DNA of 45,334 nucleotides from Desulfuromonadales bacterium (GCA_029210745.1 JARGFI010000022.1:1-45334); one strand, 5' to 3'; counted from the first letter of the stretch, positions 25,378-34,937 are shown. Program-made: numbers and translations. Notes: a model not told the origin generated them from the sequence alone.

Positions 25378-26613
25378 TCAGTGCGGGTTGCCGCTGGCAA
25401 GCGTGGCCGCCAACGCTGTCAGCCGGTCCTGCCCGATCTCGCCGCGAAAACCGCTCAAAGGTTCGAGAATCAATTGCCCCGCGTCACGACGGACGCCAAC
25501 CGCCCGATACGGTACAAAAAAGGCGCACAGCAAGCCGCTGACGAAAGTGATTGAGGCGACCCACACCAGCCCTTCGCCAGGATCGCGGGAAAATTGAAAA
25601 CCGGCATACCAGAAGCCTTTGTCATCTTTGGCATAAGCGGTCTGATAGATAGCGATACCGCGATGCACCAGGGGGTGATTGACGCTGATCACCCCCTGCT
25701 TGACGACCTGACCGCTTTCGAGGATCGACACCTCGCTATGAAGCTGGCGCAACAGGGGGTCGCGCCAACCGAGCAGGCGCAGGTCGACGCCCGGATCAAC
25801 CCGGTTGTCAAGTTTTTGTTCGCCAGTAAAGAGATGGTATTCGCCGAGATAATCGCCGTCACGGGAAATGCCGAGAATCAGGTGCTGATCGTCCGGGGAG
25901 AAGGTGAGAACTTCGGCGCTGACGCCAGGGGGCGACAGCTGGACGGTCTCTCCCTCACGAGTCACGTACTCGTGAAGAACTGTCTTTTCGGCGGCATTGA
26001 CTTCGCCGAATTTGAGCTCGATCGGATAATAACGCGGTTCAAAGTGATCGAGCCGAAAGGTAAATCCGAGTTGCCGGTCGCGATTCAGATCCCAGTCAAA
26101 ACAGCTGGTGCTGCTGTCACCGCTGTAAATATTCAGCGTCCCGACAAAACCGAGCTCAGCGGCAAACGCGCCGACAATAATCAGCAGGCAGGAGAGATGT
26201 GCGATCGTCGACCCCCAACGCCCGAGTCGTCCACGACGCGCCAGCAGCGGAATATCGTCCCCCGTCGCCGCCGTCAGCAGATACCCGTGCCGCACCAACG
26301 CGTCGCGCACGGCCACGGACTCGGCTCCGCCCAGCGCGACCGCTGCTCCGGCGGGAGGACCGCTGCGAGCGGCCACGGCCTGCAACAAGGTCGTTGCATC
26401 GCGCCGATTACGCCCGATGATTTTGACCGTACAGGTCGCCAGTTGAACAAAGAACAGGGCAAATAAGCCACGAAACCAGAGACTCTGATAGTAGAGTTCA
26501 AAACGTCCGTCAGGCCCGGCCTGCAACGTACCGCCGATGCTGAGCAGCGCCAGACCGAGCATCAGGGCCAGGGTCAGTTTCAGCGAACTGAAGATGTCAA
26601 TAAATTTCCGCAT
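25378..26613 (-). CDS. resB: Cytochrome c biogenesis protein ResB (CcsB)
   Basis: The protein has 411 residues from ATG 26613, which is preceded by GAGAG; the longer frame to 26679 runs into the control region. Membrane helices lie at about 12-30, 48-70 and 140-165, with the last near 365-388, and a large periplasmic domain sits between helices 3 and 4. The pattern FSSLKLTLALMLGLALLSIGGT is typical of ResB. With CcsA (encoded at 39001-39837) it forms the system II heme c synthase that attaches heme to CXXCH motifs, several of which are in this window. It is separate from ccsA here, whereas they are often adjacent. Confidence 0.88.
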   Translation of the reverse strand: MRKFIDIFSSLKLTLALMLGLALLSIGGTLQAGPDGRFELYYQSLWFRGLFALFFVQLATCTVKIIGRNRRDATTLLQAVAARSGPPAGAAVALGGAESVAVRDALVRHGYLLTAATGDDIPLLARRGRLGRWGSTIAHLSCLLIIVGAFAAELGFVGTLNIYSGDSSTSCFDWDLNRDRQLGFTFRLDHFEPRYYPIELKFGEVNAAEKTVLHEYVTREGETVQLSPPGVSAEVLTFSPDDQHLILGISRDGDYLGEYHLFTGEQKLDNRVDPGVDLRLLGWRDPLLRQLHSEVSILESGQVVKQGVISVNHPLVHRGIAIYQTAYAKDDKGFWYAGFQFSRDPGEGLVWVASITFVSGLLCAFFVPYRAVGVRRDAGQLILEPLSGFRGEIGQDRLTALAATLASGNPH

Positions 26614-26773
26614 GGATCTCTCATTATGAAAAAGTTGCCGGATTCTAGCATCATAACCGGTGCCGGACAAGAGGATCATGGTCCCTTGTATTTTTACTGG
26701 TTCATTATTCTCAACTTACCTATAATGGAGCACTGACAACGATTACCATTCACCACAGGAGAACTGCTGCACC

Positions 26774-28156
26774 ATGATTGTTATCCCGCAAAAAATCATC
26801 CGCGCCTCCCGGCTATTCCTGTTGCCATTCCTGTTGCTGGCCATTCTCGTGGCGTGCGAAGCTCCTCCAGTAAAAGAAGAACCGCCTGCAACGCCAGCCA
26901 GGCCGGTACCGGCAACGGCGACCAACCAACGCGAACAACCGGCGGCAACCCCCTTGCTGAGCGCGCCGCTCAAGGCGCGGCTGGTCGAATTGCCCGAAAT
27001 GGCATTGCCCGTTTTTCGGCACACCATGGAACAAAAACCGACGCTGGTCCTGATGGCAAACAACCCCTTTCTTGCTCCGCTGCCGACCGACAGCGCTGCC
27101 GATATCGTGAAGTTACTGGGCGCGCCTGCTGAGGCGCTGGTGCCCAAACTTGTCCCCTTTGCGTCCGACCCGCCACTATTGACCGACATGACGGTTTCCG
27201 CCGCACTGGCCGCCGGTTATTTCAGCCGGGTCCTGTGGGTGGTACCGACCAAAGGCGAAAAAGAGCTCTTTTCAGGCGCACAACTGAAAACCCAACTGGT
27301 CGATCTCGGCGCGATCAACGAAGCCGAGGCGGCTTCGTTTCAGGAGGACATCGACGGCAGCGTTGTTGCCGTTATTCGCGGAGTGCCATGGCACATCGTT
27401 CATTACACGCAACTGCCGCAGCTGAGCGAAGACGTCGTCGTTTACCTTGATCTGGATTTTTTCAAGCCTCTCTACCGGGGCGAGATCAAAACCCCCCTGC
27501 TCGAAATCACCTACGCGCTGCTCAACACGCTGAAAAAAAATGCCTGGAAAACCCTCAACCTGGTCATCTGTCGCAGCAACCTGAACGGGTTACCACTTGA
27601 AACCCGATTTCTTGGCAACGATCTGGCCGAGGCCTTCCGCACTCCGCAACTGGTGTCCGGAGAACCACCCCTGAAATGGCAACAGCGTAAAAATGCACTC
27701 TATCTCGAAAACTTCATGCAGAATGAAAAAATCCACGATATCTACCGGCAGATGCTGGAGGGCAGCCCCGATGACCCCTCCGTCAAGTTCGCGCTCTACC
27801 AGATTTTGCGGCGGCTCAAGCGCGGCGATGAAGCTCTCGACCTGCTTGCCCAGGCGGTCGCAACTGATCGTTACTACGCTCTCGAATACCTCAATCTGGC
27901 TGCTGTCGCAGAGGAAAAAAATCTGCCCCACAAAAAACTTGAAATGTTTGCGCGCGCACAGGAGATTTTTCCGGACAACCCGTTTCTGACCATCGAAGTC
28001 GCACGGATCATGATTGAAATGGGCCGTGTTGATCAGGCGAAGAGCATGGTCGATGAATTGCTGAAACGCAACTGGTCACCGCTCTACTTTCCGCAGATCA
28101 AAGATTATCTGCGCACATTGATTGCCCGCGAACAACCTGCAAAGGTGCAGCAATGA
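26774..28156 (+). CDS. Lipoprotein with C-terminal TPR-like region, unknown function
   Basis: The 460 residues begin with a signal peptide and lipobox (LVAC, Cys about residue 28), followed by a Pro/Ala-rich linker. The middle domain (about 75-330) is unrecognised alpha/beta (VVPTKGEKELFSGAQL, VVYLDLDFFKPLY, LNLVICRSNLNGLPLETRF). The C-terminus (about 335-440) contains TPR-like helices (ALYQILRRLKRGDEALDLLAQAV, EVARIMIEMGRVDQAKSMVDEL). A TATAAT hexamer at 26721-26726 could be its -10 element. The downstream lipoprotein overlaps by 4 bp, so the two are translationally coupled. No function is assigned. Confidence 0.75.
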   Translation: MIVIPQKIIRASRLFLLPFLLLAILVACEAPPVKEEPPATPARPVPATATNQREQPAATPLLSAPLKARLVELPEMALPVFRHTMEQKPTLVLMANNPFLAPLPTDSAADIVKLLGAPAEALVPKLVPFASDPPLLTDMTVSAALAAGYFSRVLWVVPTKGEKELFSGAQLKTQLVDLGAINEAEAASFQEDIDGSVVAVIRGVPWHIVHYTQLPQLSEDVVVYLDLDFFKPLYRGEIKTPLLEITYALLNTLKKNAWKTLNLVICRSNLNGLPLETRFLGNDLAEAFRTPQLVSGEPPLKWQQRKNALYLENFMQNEKIHDIYRQMLEGSPDDPSVKFALYQILRRLKRGDEALDLLAQAVATDRYYALEYLNLAAVAEEKNLPHKKLEMFARAQEIFPDNPFLTIEVARIMIEMGRVDQAKSMVDELLKRNWSPLYFPQIKDYLRTLIAREQPAKVQQ

Positions 28157-28923
28157 ATCTACGCATTAAATTACTGCGTCGGCCAGAGGTGCTTTTTGTC
28201 GTTTTCGTTCTCATCGGCACCTTCGCCCTGAGCAGCTGCAAACGCCAGGCGGAGGAACCGGTCAAAGAAGCGGTGCAGACGCCTCAGCCACCTCCCCCGC
28301 CAACAACCGGGACGCAGCCCCCCCCGGAAGAGCCGCCCCCCCCCATGCCGCCGATCAGCGAAACGTTTGACGGAGATCCGCAACTGTCTCTCTTCCCGCG
28401 GATTGGTGGCAATCGCCCGGCGGACGATGACTCCGAACAGCTCGGTTACTGGAAAACCTTTATCGAGCATCTGCAACGCACCTCGGGCATCGCTCGGGGA
28501 GCGGGCGTGGACGGCAGTAACTGCTGGATCTTTCGCGGCAACGAGGGGGTTAACTCCCTCGGATTTTTTTCACCTCTGGCGGTAAATCCGCAGGGAAATT
28601 ACCGGGTTACTTTCGATTTTCGCGGCGATCTGCCGGAGCAGGGGGAGGCCGGCGTCGGTGTCCTTGAATTTAAAGAGTTTTTGTGGATTGGAGATCAGTT
28701 CACCGAAAAACAGTTACGGGATAATCTGCTCGCCGCGCAGGTTGGCGTGCGGCTGGAGGGGCCGCAGGAATGGGCATCCCACAATTTTGACTTTACCGTT
28801 TCACCCGCAACCGGTATGGTTCACCTGATCCTCTTCCGTGAAGGAAAACAAAGTCGGGTGCCGGTCTATTTTGATAATATCCGCATCGAACCGGTCACCC
28901 CTCAACACCCCCTGGAGAAATAA
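28153..28923 (+). CDS. Lipoprotein with proline-rich linker and jelly-roll-like domain
   Basis: The 256 residues begin with a signal peptide and lipobox LSSC (Cys about 29), then a charged and strongly Pro-rich linker (about 30-75). The remaining 175 residues are beta-rich (NCWIFRGNEGVNSLGFFSPL, NYRVTFDFRGDLPEQGEAGV, FDFTVSPATGMVHLILFREG, VPVYFDNIRIEPV), the pattern of a carbohydrate-binding-like beta-sandwich. It may bind a wall or surface polymer. It overlaps the preceding lipoprotein by 4 bp (ATGA), and the OsmC-like gene follows after 1 bp. Confidence 0.75.
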   Translation: MNLRIKLLRRPEVLFVVFVLIGTFALSSCKRQAEEPVKEAVQTPQPPPPPTTGTQPPPEEPPPPMPPISETFDGDPQLSLFPRIGGNRPADDDSEQLGYWKTFIEHLQRTSGIARGAGVDGSNCWIFRGNEGVNSLGFFSPLAVNPQGNYRVTFDFRGDLPEQGEAGVGVLEFKEFLWIGDQFTEKQLRDNLLAAQVGVRLEGPQEWASHNFDFTVSPATGMVHLILFREGKQSRVPVYFDNIRIEPVTPQHPLEK

Positions 28924-28924
28924 C

Positions 28925-29311
28925 ATGATGGAGATCTCTTTCCCCGGCGGCGTTGCCGTACATGCCGCCTTCGACGGTTTCAGCGTCGCGACCGACCAGC
29001 CGCTCACCTCCGGTGGCACCAATGCCGCACCATCCCCCTTCGCCCTCTTTCTGGCTTCCCTCGGTACCTGTGCCGGCTTCTTCGCCCTGCGTTTTTGTCA
29101 GCAACGTGATATCGATACCAGCGGGATGAAACTGACGCTGGAAACAGAAAAAGGGGAGATCCGAAAAATCGATCGGGTCAAAATCAGCATCCAGCTGCCG
29201 GAAAACTTTCCGGAGAAGTACCGCAAGGCGATTATCAAAGCAACCGACGCCTGTGCGGTCAAGCAGGCGATCCTTGACCCCCCCGAGTTCATCGTTGAAG
29301 CAGTGCACTGA
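28925..29311 (+). CDS. OsmC/YhfA-like protein
   Basis: This 128-residue protein starts at ATG 28925 with GGAG 7 bases upstream; a second ATG follows directly. Two family cysteines are present: C49 in LGTCAGF, at the start of the central helix, and C110 in ATDACAVKQ. OsmC proteins reduce organic hydroperoxides with such a cysteine pair, while the YhfA branch has no proven peroxidase activity. The short form here resembles that branch. It is the last gene of the two-lipoprotein run. Confidence 0.85.
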   Translation: MMEISFPGGVAVHAAFDGFSVATDQPLTSGGTNAAPSPFALFLASLGTCAGFFALRFCQQRDIDTSGMKLTLETEKGEIRKIDRVKISIQLPENFPEKYRKAIIKATDACAVKQAILDPPEFIVEAVH

Positions 29312-29313
29312 AA

Positions 29314-29349
29314 CAACGGGCCGCATTCACCAAAGAATGCGGCCCGTTG
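29314..29349. terminator. Perfect 15-bp hairpin without U-tract
   Basis: Bases 29314-29328 and 29335-29349 are perfect inverted copies with a 6-base loop, starting 3 bp after the OsmC-like stop. There is no following T-run. It has the same form as the hairpin at 11114-11155 and probably ends or protects the upstream mRNA. Confidence 0.6.
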
Positions 29350-29376
29350 CTGGTCTATTGATACACTGAATAACGA

Positions 29377-29529
29377 TTGATGCACTCGCAAAAGCTCAAA
29401 GGATGGCTAAGCAAAAATTTCGTCCTACAAGGCCTGGTGGTTTTTCAGGGGCGAAGGCCTGCATCAGGCAGGTCGAGGTCCTGAAAAGCAGCGTAACGCA
29501 GTAGGGTGGACTTTTTGCGACGCCATCAA
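29377..29529. repeat. 153-bp element with imperfect 17-bp terminal inverted repeats
   Basis: TTGATGCACTCGCAAAA (29377-29393) and TTTTGCGACGCCATCAA (29513-29529) are inverted copies with about 4 mismatches enclosing non-coding DNA. It has the size and shape of a miniature inverted-repeat element. Its right end touches the stop codon of the Ig-like lipoprotein gene. Confidence 0.5.
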
Positions 29530-30822
29530 CTATTGAGCTGCGGTCGTAAAGGTCCAGTCGGTCAGCGTTGCATTGTTAATCGTATTCCCCGCCAGATCAA
29601 CAATCCGGTAGTTCACATCATCTTTCAGCAGGACGGCATGGTAAATGGCACCCGGCATCAAATCGCTATCCGGGGCGAAGGTCGCGGTTCGCGTCAGGTC
29701 ATCGTAGGTCAATGTGCCACTGACCACCGCTCCGGTGTCAGCCGTCAATGCAAAGAGGTTACCCAGCCCGGTCGCCGGGTCGACAAGAAACCCGTTATTG
29801 TCAAGCAGCTGTATGCTCTCGTTGAAACGGAAAGTTACCGTGGCTGCGGGTGAAGCGGTGACCGAATTGGCTGCCGGGGAGAACGCCGTGAGGGCCGGGC
29901 CGGAAATATCAAAATAAATCCGCGTCGTCGCCACCGGCACGGTGGCACTGTTGTAGGCCGGGGCGGAATTGTACAAGGTTGCGGTCGCCAGCGTAATTCC
30001 GGCAGGAATATCGGTCAGGGTGACCTCCCAGCCGTCAGCGACAGTTGCGGAGTTGATGACCGCTGTCGCTGTCGCTGTCAAAAACGGGTTAAAGACGAGT
30101 AAAATGTCGGTTGCCGCTACCCCGCCCCGCGTTCCGCTCAAGATCAGGCTGTTGTATGTCGCGTTCATCCGCGCCGGAGGATGGATGGACAACCCCGGCA
30201 CCGCCGGATCGACCGTGATCGGCACCAGCAGACTGTTGTAATTGCCCGCCGGGTCGATCGCGACGATATTATATGTGGCACTTGGCCCTGACACCGGATA
30301 TTCCCACAGTGACTGATCGACCGGGACAGGGGTGCCGTCGACAGTAAGCGTGGCGCTGTCCTCAACGCTGCCGCCGATAACCTGCGACAACAGCGAGGTC
30401 GGCGTCAAAATCTGGTAAACGCTGACCGTCGGTGGAGTCTGGTCAACAAGAATGTTCAGGTATACCTGAGTGCGATTGCCGATCTGATCCGATGCAGAGA
30501 CAACAATGATGTTACTCCCCGGTTGCAGATTGGTGACCGCTGCCGTCCAATCAAGGAGCGGAGCACCCCCCGATACCCCGCCAAAGGTCACGGTCGCGGT
30601 ATCACTCTCGAATTCAAGATCGCCGTACCCGGCTTCGATCTGGCCGCTGATGGTGATAACGGCGGACAGATCGTTCGTCGCGTAGCTCGCGGTGCCGGAC
30701 AGCTCAACTGTCGCCGTCAGGCGGGGCGGATCTTCATCATGATCGTTTTCAGCACATCCGCTAAAGATGAGCAGGGTTATCATAACGGCGGTAAACAGGC
30801 CGTAACGCAGTATTCCAGACAT
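29530..30822 (-). CDS. Lipoprotein with Ig-like repeats and a Big_5 domain
   Basis: The protein has 430 residues from ATG 30822, chosen because GGAG is 7 bases upstream. A signal peptide ends in the lipobox FSGC (Cys about 23). Several Ig-like beta domains follow (about 35-125, 125-200, 205-305), and the last domain (about 310-430; ALTAFSPAANSVTASPAATVTFRFNE, ending DLAGNTI and DWTFTTA) fits Big_5. Such proteins are surface or periplasmic and bind other proteins or matrix. It is the last gene after the QueG-like protein, 62 bp away. The Thr/Ala/Val-rich composition fits a secreted beta protein. Confidence 0.8.
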   Translation of the reverse strand: MSGILRYGLFTAVMITLLIFSGCAENDHDEDPPRLTATVELSGTASYATNDLSAVITISGQIEAGYGDLEFESDTATVTFGGVSGGAPLLDWTAAVTNLQPGSNIIVVSASDQIGNRTQVYLNILVDQTPPTVSVYQILTPTSLLSQVIGGSVEDSATLTVDGTPVPVDQSLWEYPVSGPSATYNIVAIDPAGNYNSLLVPITVDPAVPGLSIHPPARMNATYNSLILSGTRGGVAATDILLVFNPFLTATATAVINSATVADGWEVTLTDIPAGITLATATLYNSAPAYNSATVPVATTRIYFDISGPALTAFSPAANSVTASPAATVTFRFNESIQLLDNNGFLVDPATGLGNLFALTADTGAVVSGTLTYDDLTRTATFAPDSDLMPGAIYHAVLLKDDVNYRIVDLAGNTINNATLTDWTFTTAAQ

Positions 30823-30884
30823 TAATTTTCTCCGTTGCACTGATGATTAGAAACAGGGAACGATAGCCGGAAAGAGGATAAAAC

Positions 30885-31775
30885 TCAACTCTTTTTGGCC
30901 CCGGATCGGCCTGAAAAGGCTTTTTGCAATGCCGCGGGGATCCCCGCTTCACAAGGAATCTTCACCTGGCACAGACCGCAGGGGGTCGCATCGATACCAT
31001 AGGTTTCACGGCTATGGGGGGCGGTCACGTTCCGGATATAGGCCGCACAACCGTCCTTGTCATGTCCGTTCAGACCGATCACCTGCGCCGGGCAGCGACC
31101 GGCGCAGGCCCGACAGCTTCCCTTGGCGTGATGCAGGCAATAAGCGTGCGGATCATCTCCATAAGGACGCGGCGAAAGGGGCAGCTGGAGCGCAGTCACC
31201 ACCGAGCCGAGGCGCACCGCCTTACCCAGTGGGGTGATCAATCCGTCGCTGAGACCGAAGGTACCGAGTCCGGCAACGAACGCGGTGTGACGTTCCGACC
31301 AGTTAGAGGCAATGCCAAAGCGTGGCGATTGACGATAGGCAAAACCGGGTTGCCGGGCGGGCGCAACGGCTGGATAACCGCTCTGCACCAGAAATTTAAC
31401 CAGATGATCGCGCAAGGCCTCATTAAAGAGCTCGCCAAAATAGCGCGATCTCACCCAGCGTTCGGCGGGCAGTGCTGTCGCGTGCCGTTGATCGGTCCGC
31501 GTCGCAGCGGTCTGCGGCAGGACATAGCTGATAACCCGCAATTCGTCGGCGCGGCAACTGTGCTGAGGATATGCCTGACAAAAAACCTCCAGGGGGGTCC
31601 AGTAAAACGGGCCGATATCCTCTTTGAAGCGTTGAAAGTAAGGGTCATCACCGGCAGCAACGCCGACGATCGGTCCACCCCAGGCGGGCTCATGCGTCGG
31701 CAGATCAAGGGTGTTGGCTGCCGCTTGCGAGCAAAATGCGGCGACGCTTTGCTCGATCCGCTTTGTGTTCATCAT
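30885..31775 (-). CDS. QueG-like iron-sulfur protein
   Basis: The 296 residues carry two cysteine clusters like those of epoxyqueuosine reductase. The first is C221, C224 and C228 (SCRACAGRCP) and the second C266, C269 and C275 (CGLCQVKIPC), with further cysteines at 213 and 243 available to complete two [4Fe-4S] centres. The C-terminal half also has the FAVAGLGTFGL-like turn (here FVAGLGTFGLSDGL). The N-terminal half is not clearly a cobalamin-binding QueG domain, so this is more likely a paralogue of unknown substrate than QueG itself. It lies between the SIMPL-domain and Ig-like lipoprotein genes. Confidence 0.78.
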   Translation of the reverse strand: MMNTKRIEQSVAAFCSQAAANTLDLPTHEPAWGGPIVGVAAGDDPYFQRFKEDIGPFYWTPLEVFCQAYPQHSCRADELRVISYVLPQTAATRTDQRHATALPAERWVRSRYFGELFNEALRDHLVKFLVQSGYPAVAPARQPGFAYRQSPRFGIASNWSERHTAFVAGLGTFGLSDGLITPLGKAVRLGSVVTALQLPLSPRPYGDDPHAYCLHHAKGSCRACAGRCPAQVIGLNGHDKDGCAAYIRNVTAPHSRETYGIDATPCGLCQVKIPCEAGIPAALQKAFSGRSGAKKS

Positions 31776-31795
31776 CTTTGCAACTCCATTTCCAC

Positions 31796-32503
31796 TTACC
31801 GGTTCGGGGCTATCTCGCAGACCAGGGTCACTGCGGCGTGCAACGAGACATCGCCGGGCTTGATTGGCGGCGCACTGCGGCTGGCGGAAAATACTTCCAC
31901 CGCCAGCATCACCGGACGCGGCGGAAGGGCATTATCGAGACGCAATTCCGCGACCCGGACAATGCGCATATCCGCTGCTGCCGCCAGCGCCCGGGCATCG
32001 CTGAACGCGTTCTCGGTCGCTTTTACAATCGCTTCAGAGCGATATTTTCGTGGATTCGACAGGTCGAAAGATAACTGTCCGAGGGCATTGGCACCAGCAT
32101 CCGTCGCCGCCACGATCAGTTGCCCGATCAAAGACTGATGGGTCGTCTTGACGCTGACACGATTGCTCGCCCGATAGCCGATAATTTCCGCGGGAGCGCC
32201 TTCCTGGGTGGAATAATTCCACTGGGGCTGCAACTGCAATTGGCCGGTTGCGAATTCATCCTCCGCCAGGCCGAGCTCTTCAAGCACAGAAATGATCCGA
32301 ATCATGATTTCGGAGTTTTCTTCGATGGCCTGCTTCGCGTTATCTGCCCCGGTTTCTACCGCGAGTTCAATCACGGTTCGATCTGCCGGAACGGCAATCG
32401 TCGCTGCGCCGCGCACGGTCAACCGGGGAACATCAGCGGCACAAACCGGAACGGTGAACCCGAGTAAGAGTAAACCCGCGATCAATTGATTGATGAATTT
32501 CAT
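31796..32503 (-). CDS. Secreted SIMPL-domain (DUF541) protein
   Basis: The 235 residues start with a signal peptide (about 1-22, cleavage after VCAA). The mature part fits the SIMPL/DUF541 fold: LTVRGAATIAVPADRTVIELAVET at the start and the SNPRKYRSEAIVKATENAFSDARALA segment near residue 165. The family is periplasmic or outer-membrane associated (YggE and BP26 are members), with a proposed role in oxidative stress. It is first in a run with the QueG-like and Ig-like genes. Confidence 0.85.
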   Translation of the reverse strand: MKFINQLIAGLLLLGFTVPVCAADVPRLTVRGAATIAVPADRTVIELAVETGADNAKQAIEENSEIMIRIISVLEELGLAEDEFATGQLQLQPQWNYSTQEGAPAEIIGYRASNRVSVKTTHQSLIGQLIVAATDAGANALGQLSFDLSNPRKYRSEAIVKATENAFSDARALAAAADMRIVRVAELRLDNALPPRPVMLAVEVFSASRSAPPIKPGDVSLHAAVTLVCEIAPNR

Positions 32504-32600
32504 CCGCCATAACCTTTCTCAATCAGTGGGGCGCCCCCGGTTACAGGTAGATTCTGCCACAAACGAGCGAACAAGCGAACCGTTCAGATGATTTTCCGCG

Positions 32601-33890
32601 TTAAAATTTTGCCAGCAATTTTTTGACTGCGGTAATATCGGTCTTTTTCCACGGGCCGACGATAGCACCTTTCAACAGCGTCCCGCGAAATACATCGCGG
32701 GCAACGGCAAGCAGGTCGGCCGCAGTCACCGCTTCGATATCATGCCGATCCTGCTCAATGTCACGCACACATCCGGTGAGTTCCCCCCAGCCATAGCGGG
32801 TGGCCATTTCCTCGGCATGATCGCGACTGAAGTCAAGGGCATAAAGGTAACTCTGCTTGACCCGCGTCAGTTCCTCAACAGTGACCGGAGTGTCGCGCAC
32901 CGCGGCAAGAATCGACAGGGTTTCACCGACCGCCGCAACCAGATTCACCGGCGTTGTCGTCAGATCGATGGAAAAAACTCCGCCATCGACAAACATGCTC
33001 AGGTTGGCATCGACATGATAAACCAGACCGAGCCGCTCGCGCAAACCATGCATCAGGCGTGAGGTCCCCCCCCAGGCCAGCATCCGGCGCAACACGCGGA
33101 AACACATCTGTCGTTCATCGTCCCGACCGGGGGTGGGGAAGGCCAGTTGCAGGTTGATCTGTGAATCGGAATCGCGAATCCAGGCCAGCTCCGGCAAGGC
33201 GGTCTCGACCGGGAGGGGAAGCCGCTGTGGTGGCGGTGCCGGGATGCCGTGCCAATCACCGAAAGCCATTTCGGCAGCGGCCACCGCCGCCCCATGTTCC
33301 ACCGCCCCGGCAACGGTCAGAACGATGTTGGTGGGAGTGTAATATTGTTGCAGGTAGTGGCGCAAACCGTCCAGGCTCTGGGCACGAATGGCCTCAAGGG
33401 TGCCGATTGTCGGCAGACTCAGAGGGTGCCCCGGCCACAACAGTTGTCCGGTGAGATAGTCGGGATTGATCATCTCCCCTTTTTCATTGAGGTCTTCCAT
33501 CGCCTCTTCAAGAATAATCTTACGTTCAACCTCCAAATCCCCGAACCGGGGACGACGGATCATTGCAGCAAAAAGTTGCGCCCCCTCGGCCAGTCGTTGC
33601 GGATGCAGGCGCGAATGAAAGCAGGTTGTTTCAGCGTCAGTGGACGCGTTCACCGCGCCGCCGATCATTTCAAAAGCACTTTCCAGCTCCAGGCTGGTGG
33701 CATGCTCGGCGGTTCCGCGGAACAACATATGTTCAAGAAAATGCGATGTGCCTGCCGTCGCCGGCGTTTCGTTACGACTTCCAACACCGACATAACAAAC
33801 CATCTCGGCGCTGTGCAGTTGCGGTTGATTAACCGTGACGACCCGCAAACCGTTGGTCAGGACTGTTTTTTGAAAAAACGGTTCGATCAT
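32601..33890 (-). CDS. M16-family zinc metallopeptidase (pitrilysin type)
   Basis: The protein has 429 residues from ATG 33890, preceded by GGGAG; the longer frame to 33944 runs through a hairpin. The inverted zinc site HFLEH is at 50-54 and the third ligand glutamate lies about 75 residues later (EEAMED, about 128-132), so the active-site domain is complete. A second, non-catalytic domain follows. The family degrades peptides or processes pre-proteins. It is the last gene after hemB, 72 bp away, with a hairpin in the gap. Confidence 0.92.
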   Translation of the reverse strand: MIEPFFQKTVLTNGLRVVTVNQPQLHSAEMVCYVGVGSRNETPATAGTSHFLEHMLFRGTAEHATSLELESAFEMIGGAVNASTDAETTCFHSRLHPQRLAEGAQLFAAMIRRPRFGDLEVERKIILEEAMEDLNEKGEMINPDYLTGQLLWPGHPLSLPTIGTLEAIRAQSLDGLRHYLQQYYTPTNIVLTVAGAVEHGAAVAAAEMAFGDWHGIPAPPPQRLPLPVETALPELAWIRDSDSQINLQLAFPTPGRDDERQMCFRVLRRMLAWGGTSRLMHGLRERLGLVYHVDANLSMFVDGGVFSIDLTTTPVNLVAAVGETLSILAAVRDTPVTVEELTRVKQSYLYALDFSRDHAEEMATRYGWGELTGCVRDIEQDRHDIEAVTAADLLAVARDVFRGTLLKGAIVGPWKKTDITAVKKLLAKF

Positions 33891-33913
33891 GATTCTCCCG
33901 TGAAAAGCAAACA

Positions 33914-33934
33914 GGGGCGACCAGTGGTCGCCCC
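33914..33934 (-). terminator. Hairpin between hemB and the M16 peptidase gene
   Basis: GGGGCGACC and GGTCGCCCC form a 9-bp stem with a 3-base loop between hemB and the peptidase gene. The downstream tail on the minus strand (TGTTTGCTTTT) is only partly T-rich, so read-through into the peptidase gene is likely. Confidence 0.5.
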
Positions 33935-33962
33935 CATTATACAAAATAGTTCAGCACACAAT

Positions 33963-34937
33963 TCAACCATTAAGTAAACGCGCCGCCTCTTTGGCATGAT
34001 AGGTGATGATCAGATCGGCACCGGCGCGTTTCATGCCGAGCAGCGTTTCGAGCATGACCCGGTCGCCATCGATCCAGCCTTTGGCGGCGGCGGCCTTGAC
34101 CATGGAATATTCGCCCGAGACGTTATAGGCGACCAGCGGCAGGTCGAAACGATCCTTGAGATCGCGCAGGATATCGAGATAGGCCAGCGCCGGTTTGACC
34201 ATCAGGAAATCGGCGCATTCCTGGACATCGAGTTGCGCCTCCCGAAATGCTTCGATCCGGTTGGCCGGGTCCATCTGATACGAACGGCGATCACCGAATT
34301 GCGGCGTCGAATCAGCGGCGTCACGGAACGGTCCGTAGTAAGCGCTGGCATACTTGACAGCGTAGCTCATCACCGGAATATGCTCAAAACCGTTTTCATC
34401 GAGCGCTTCGCGAATCGCCAGCACCCGCCCGTCCATCATATCGGACGGAGCGACGATATCGGCACCGGCCCGCGCATGTGAAAGCGCCTCGGCCGCAAGG
34501 AGTTCCAATGTTTCGTCATTATCAACATCACCATTCTTGATGATCCCGCAATGACCGTGATCGGTGTATTCACACATACAGACATCGGTAATCACCAGCA
34601 GCTCGGGAACCTCAGCCTTGATCGCGCGGATCGTCTCCTGAATGATCCCGCTATCGCTGTAGGCGTCGGAACCGACCGCATCCTTCTCCTTAGGAATCCC
34701 GAACAGAATCACCGCCGGAATCCCGAGCGCATGAACTTCCTTGGCCTCGGCAACGATATGTTCAATCGATTGCTGGTAAATCCCCGGCATCGATGCAATC
34801 TCTTTTTTGATATTTTTGCCGAACGCCGAAAACATCGGGTAGATAAAATCATCGACCCGCAGGTGGGTCTCACGAACCATGCGGCGCAGGGTGTCGTTAC
34901 GCCGTAAACGGCGACCTCGAAATTCTGGAAAAACCAT
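33963..34937 (-). CDS. hemB: Porphobilinogen synthase
   Basis: The 324 residues are a complete HemB. Active-site lysines are K195 ([14 protein letters not shown]) and K248 ([12 protein letters not shown]). The metal loop has cysteines at 120, 122 and 130 ([14 protein letters not shown]), the zinc-dependent form. It condenses two 5-aminolevulinate molecules to porphobilinogen. The start is supported by GGAGG. It follows the cobA/hemD fusion by 29 bp in the tetrapyrrole operon. Confidence 0.97.
   Translation of the reverse strand: MVFPEFRGRRLRRNDTLRRMVRETHLRVDDFIYPMFSAFGKNIKKEIASMPGIYQQSIEHIVAEAKEVHALGIPAVILFGIPKEKDAVGSDAYSDSGIIQETIRAIKAEVPELLVITDVCMCEYTDHGHCGIIKNGDVDNDETLELLAAEALSHARAGADIVAPSDMMDGRVLAIREALDENGFEHIPVMSYAVKYASAYYGPFRDAADSTPQFGDRRSYQMDPANRIEAFREAQLDVQECADFLMVKPALAYLDILRDLKDRFDLPLVAYNVSGEYSMVKAAAAKGWIDGDRVMLETLLGMKRAGADLIITYHAKEAARLLNG

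Noticed and set aside
30924-32138. 404-codon plus-strand frame opposite the QueG-like and SIMPL genes
   Set aside because: It is antisense to two supported genes, with low-complexity Arg/Gly/Thr composition.
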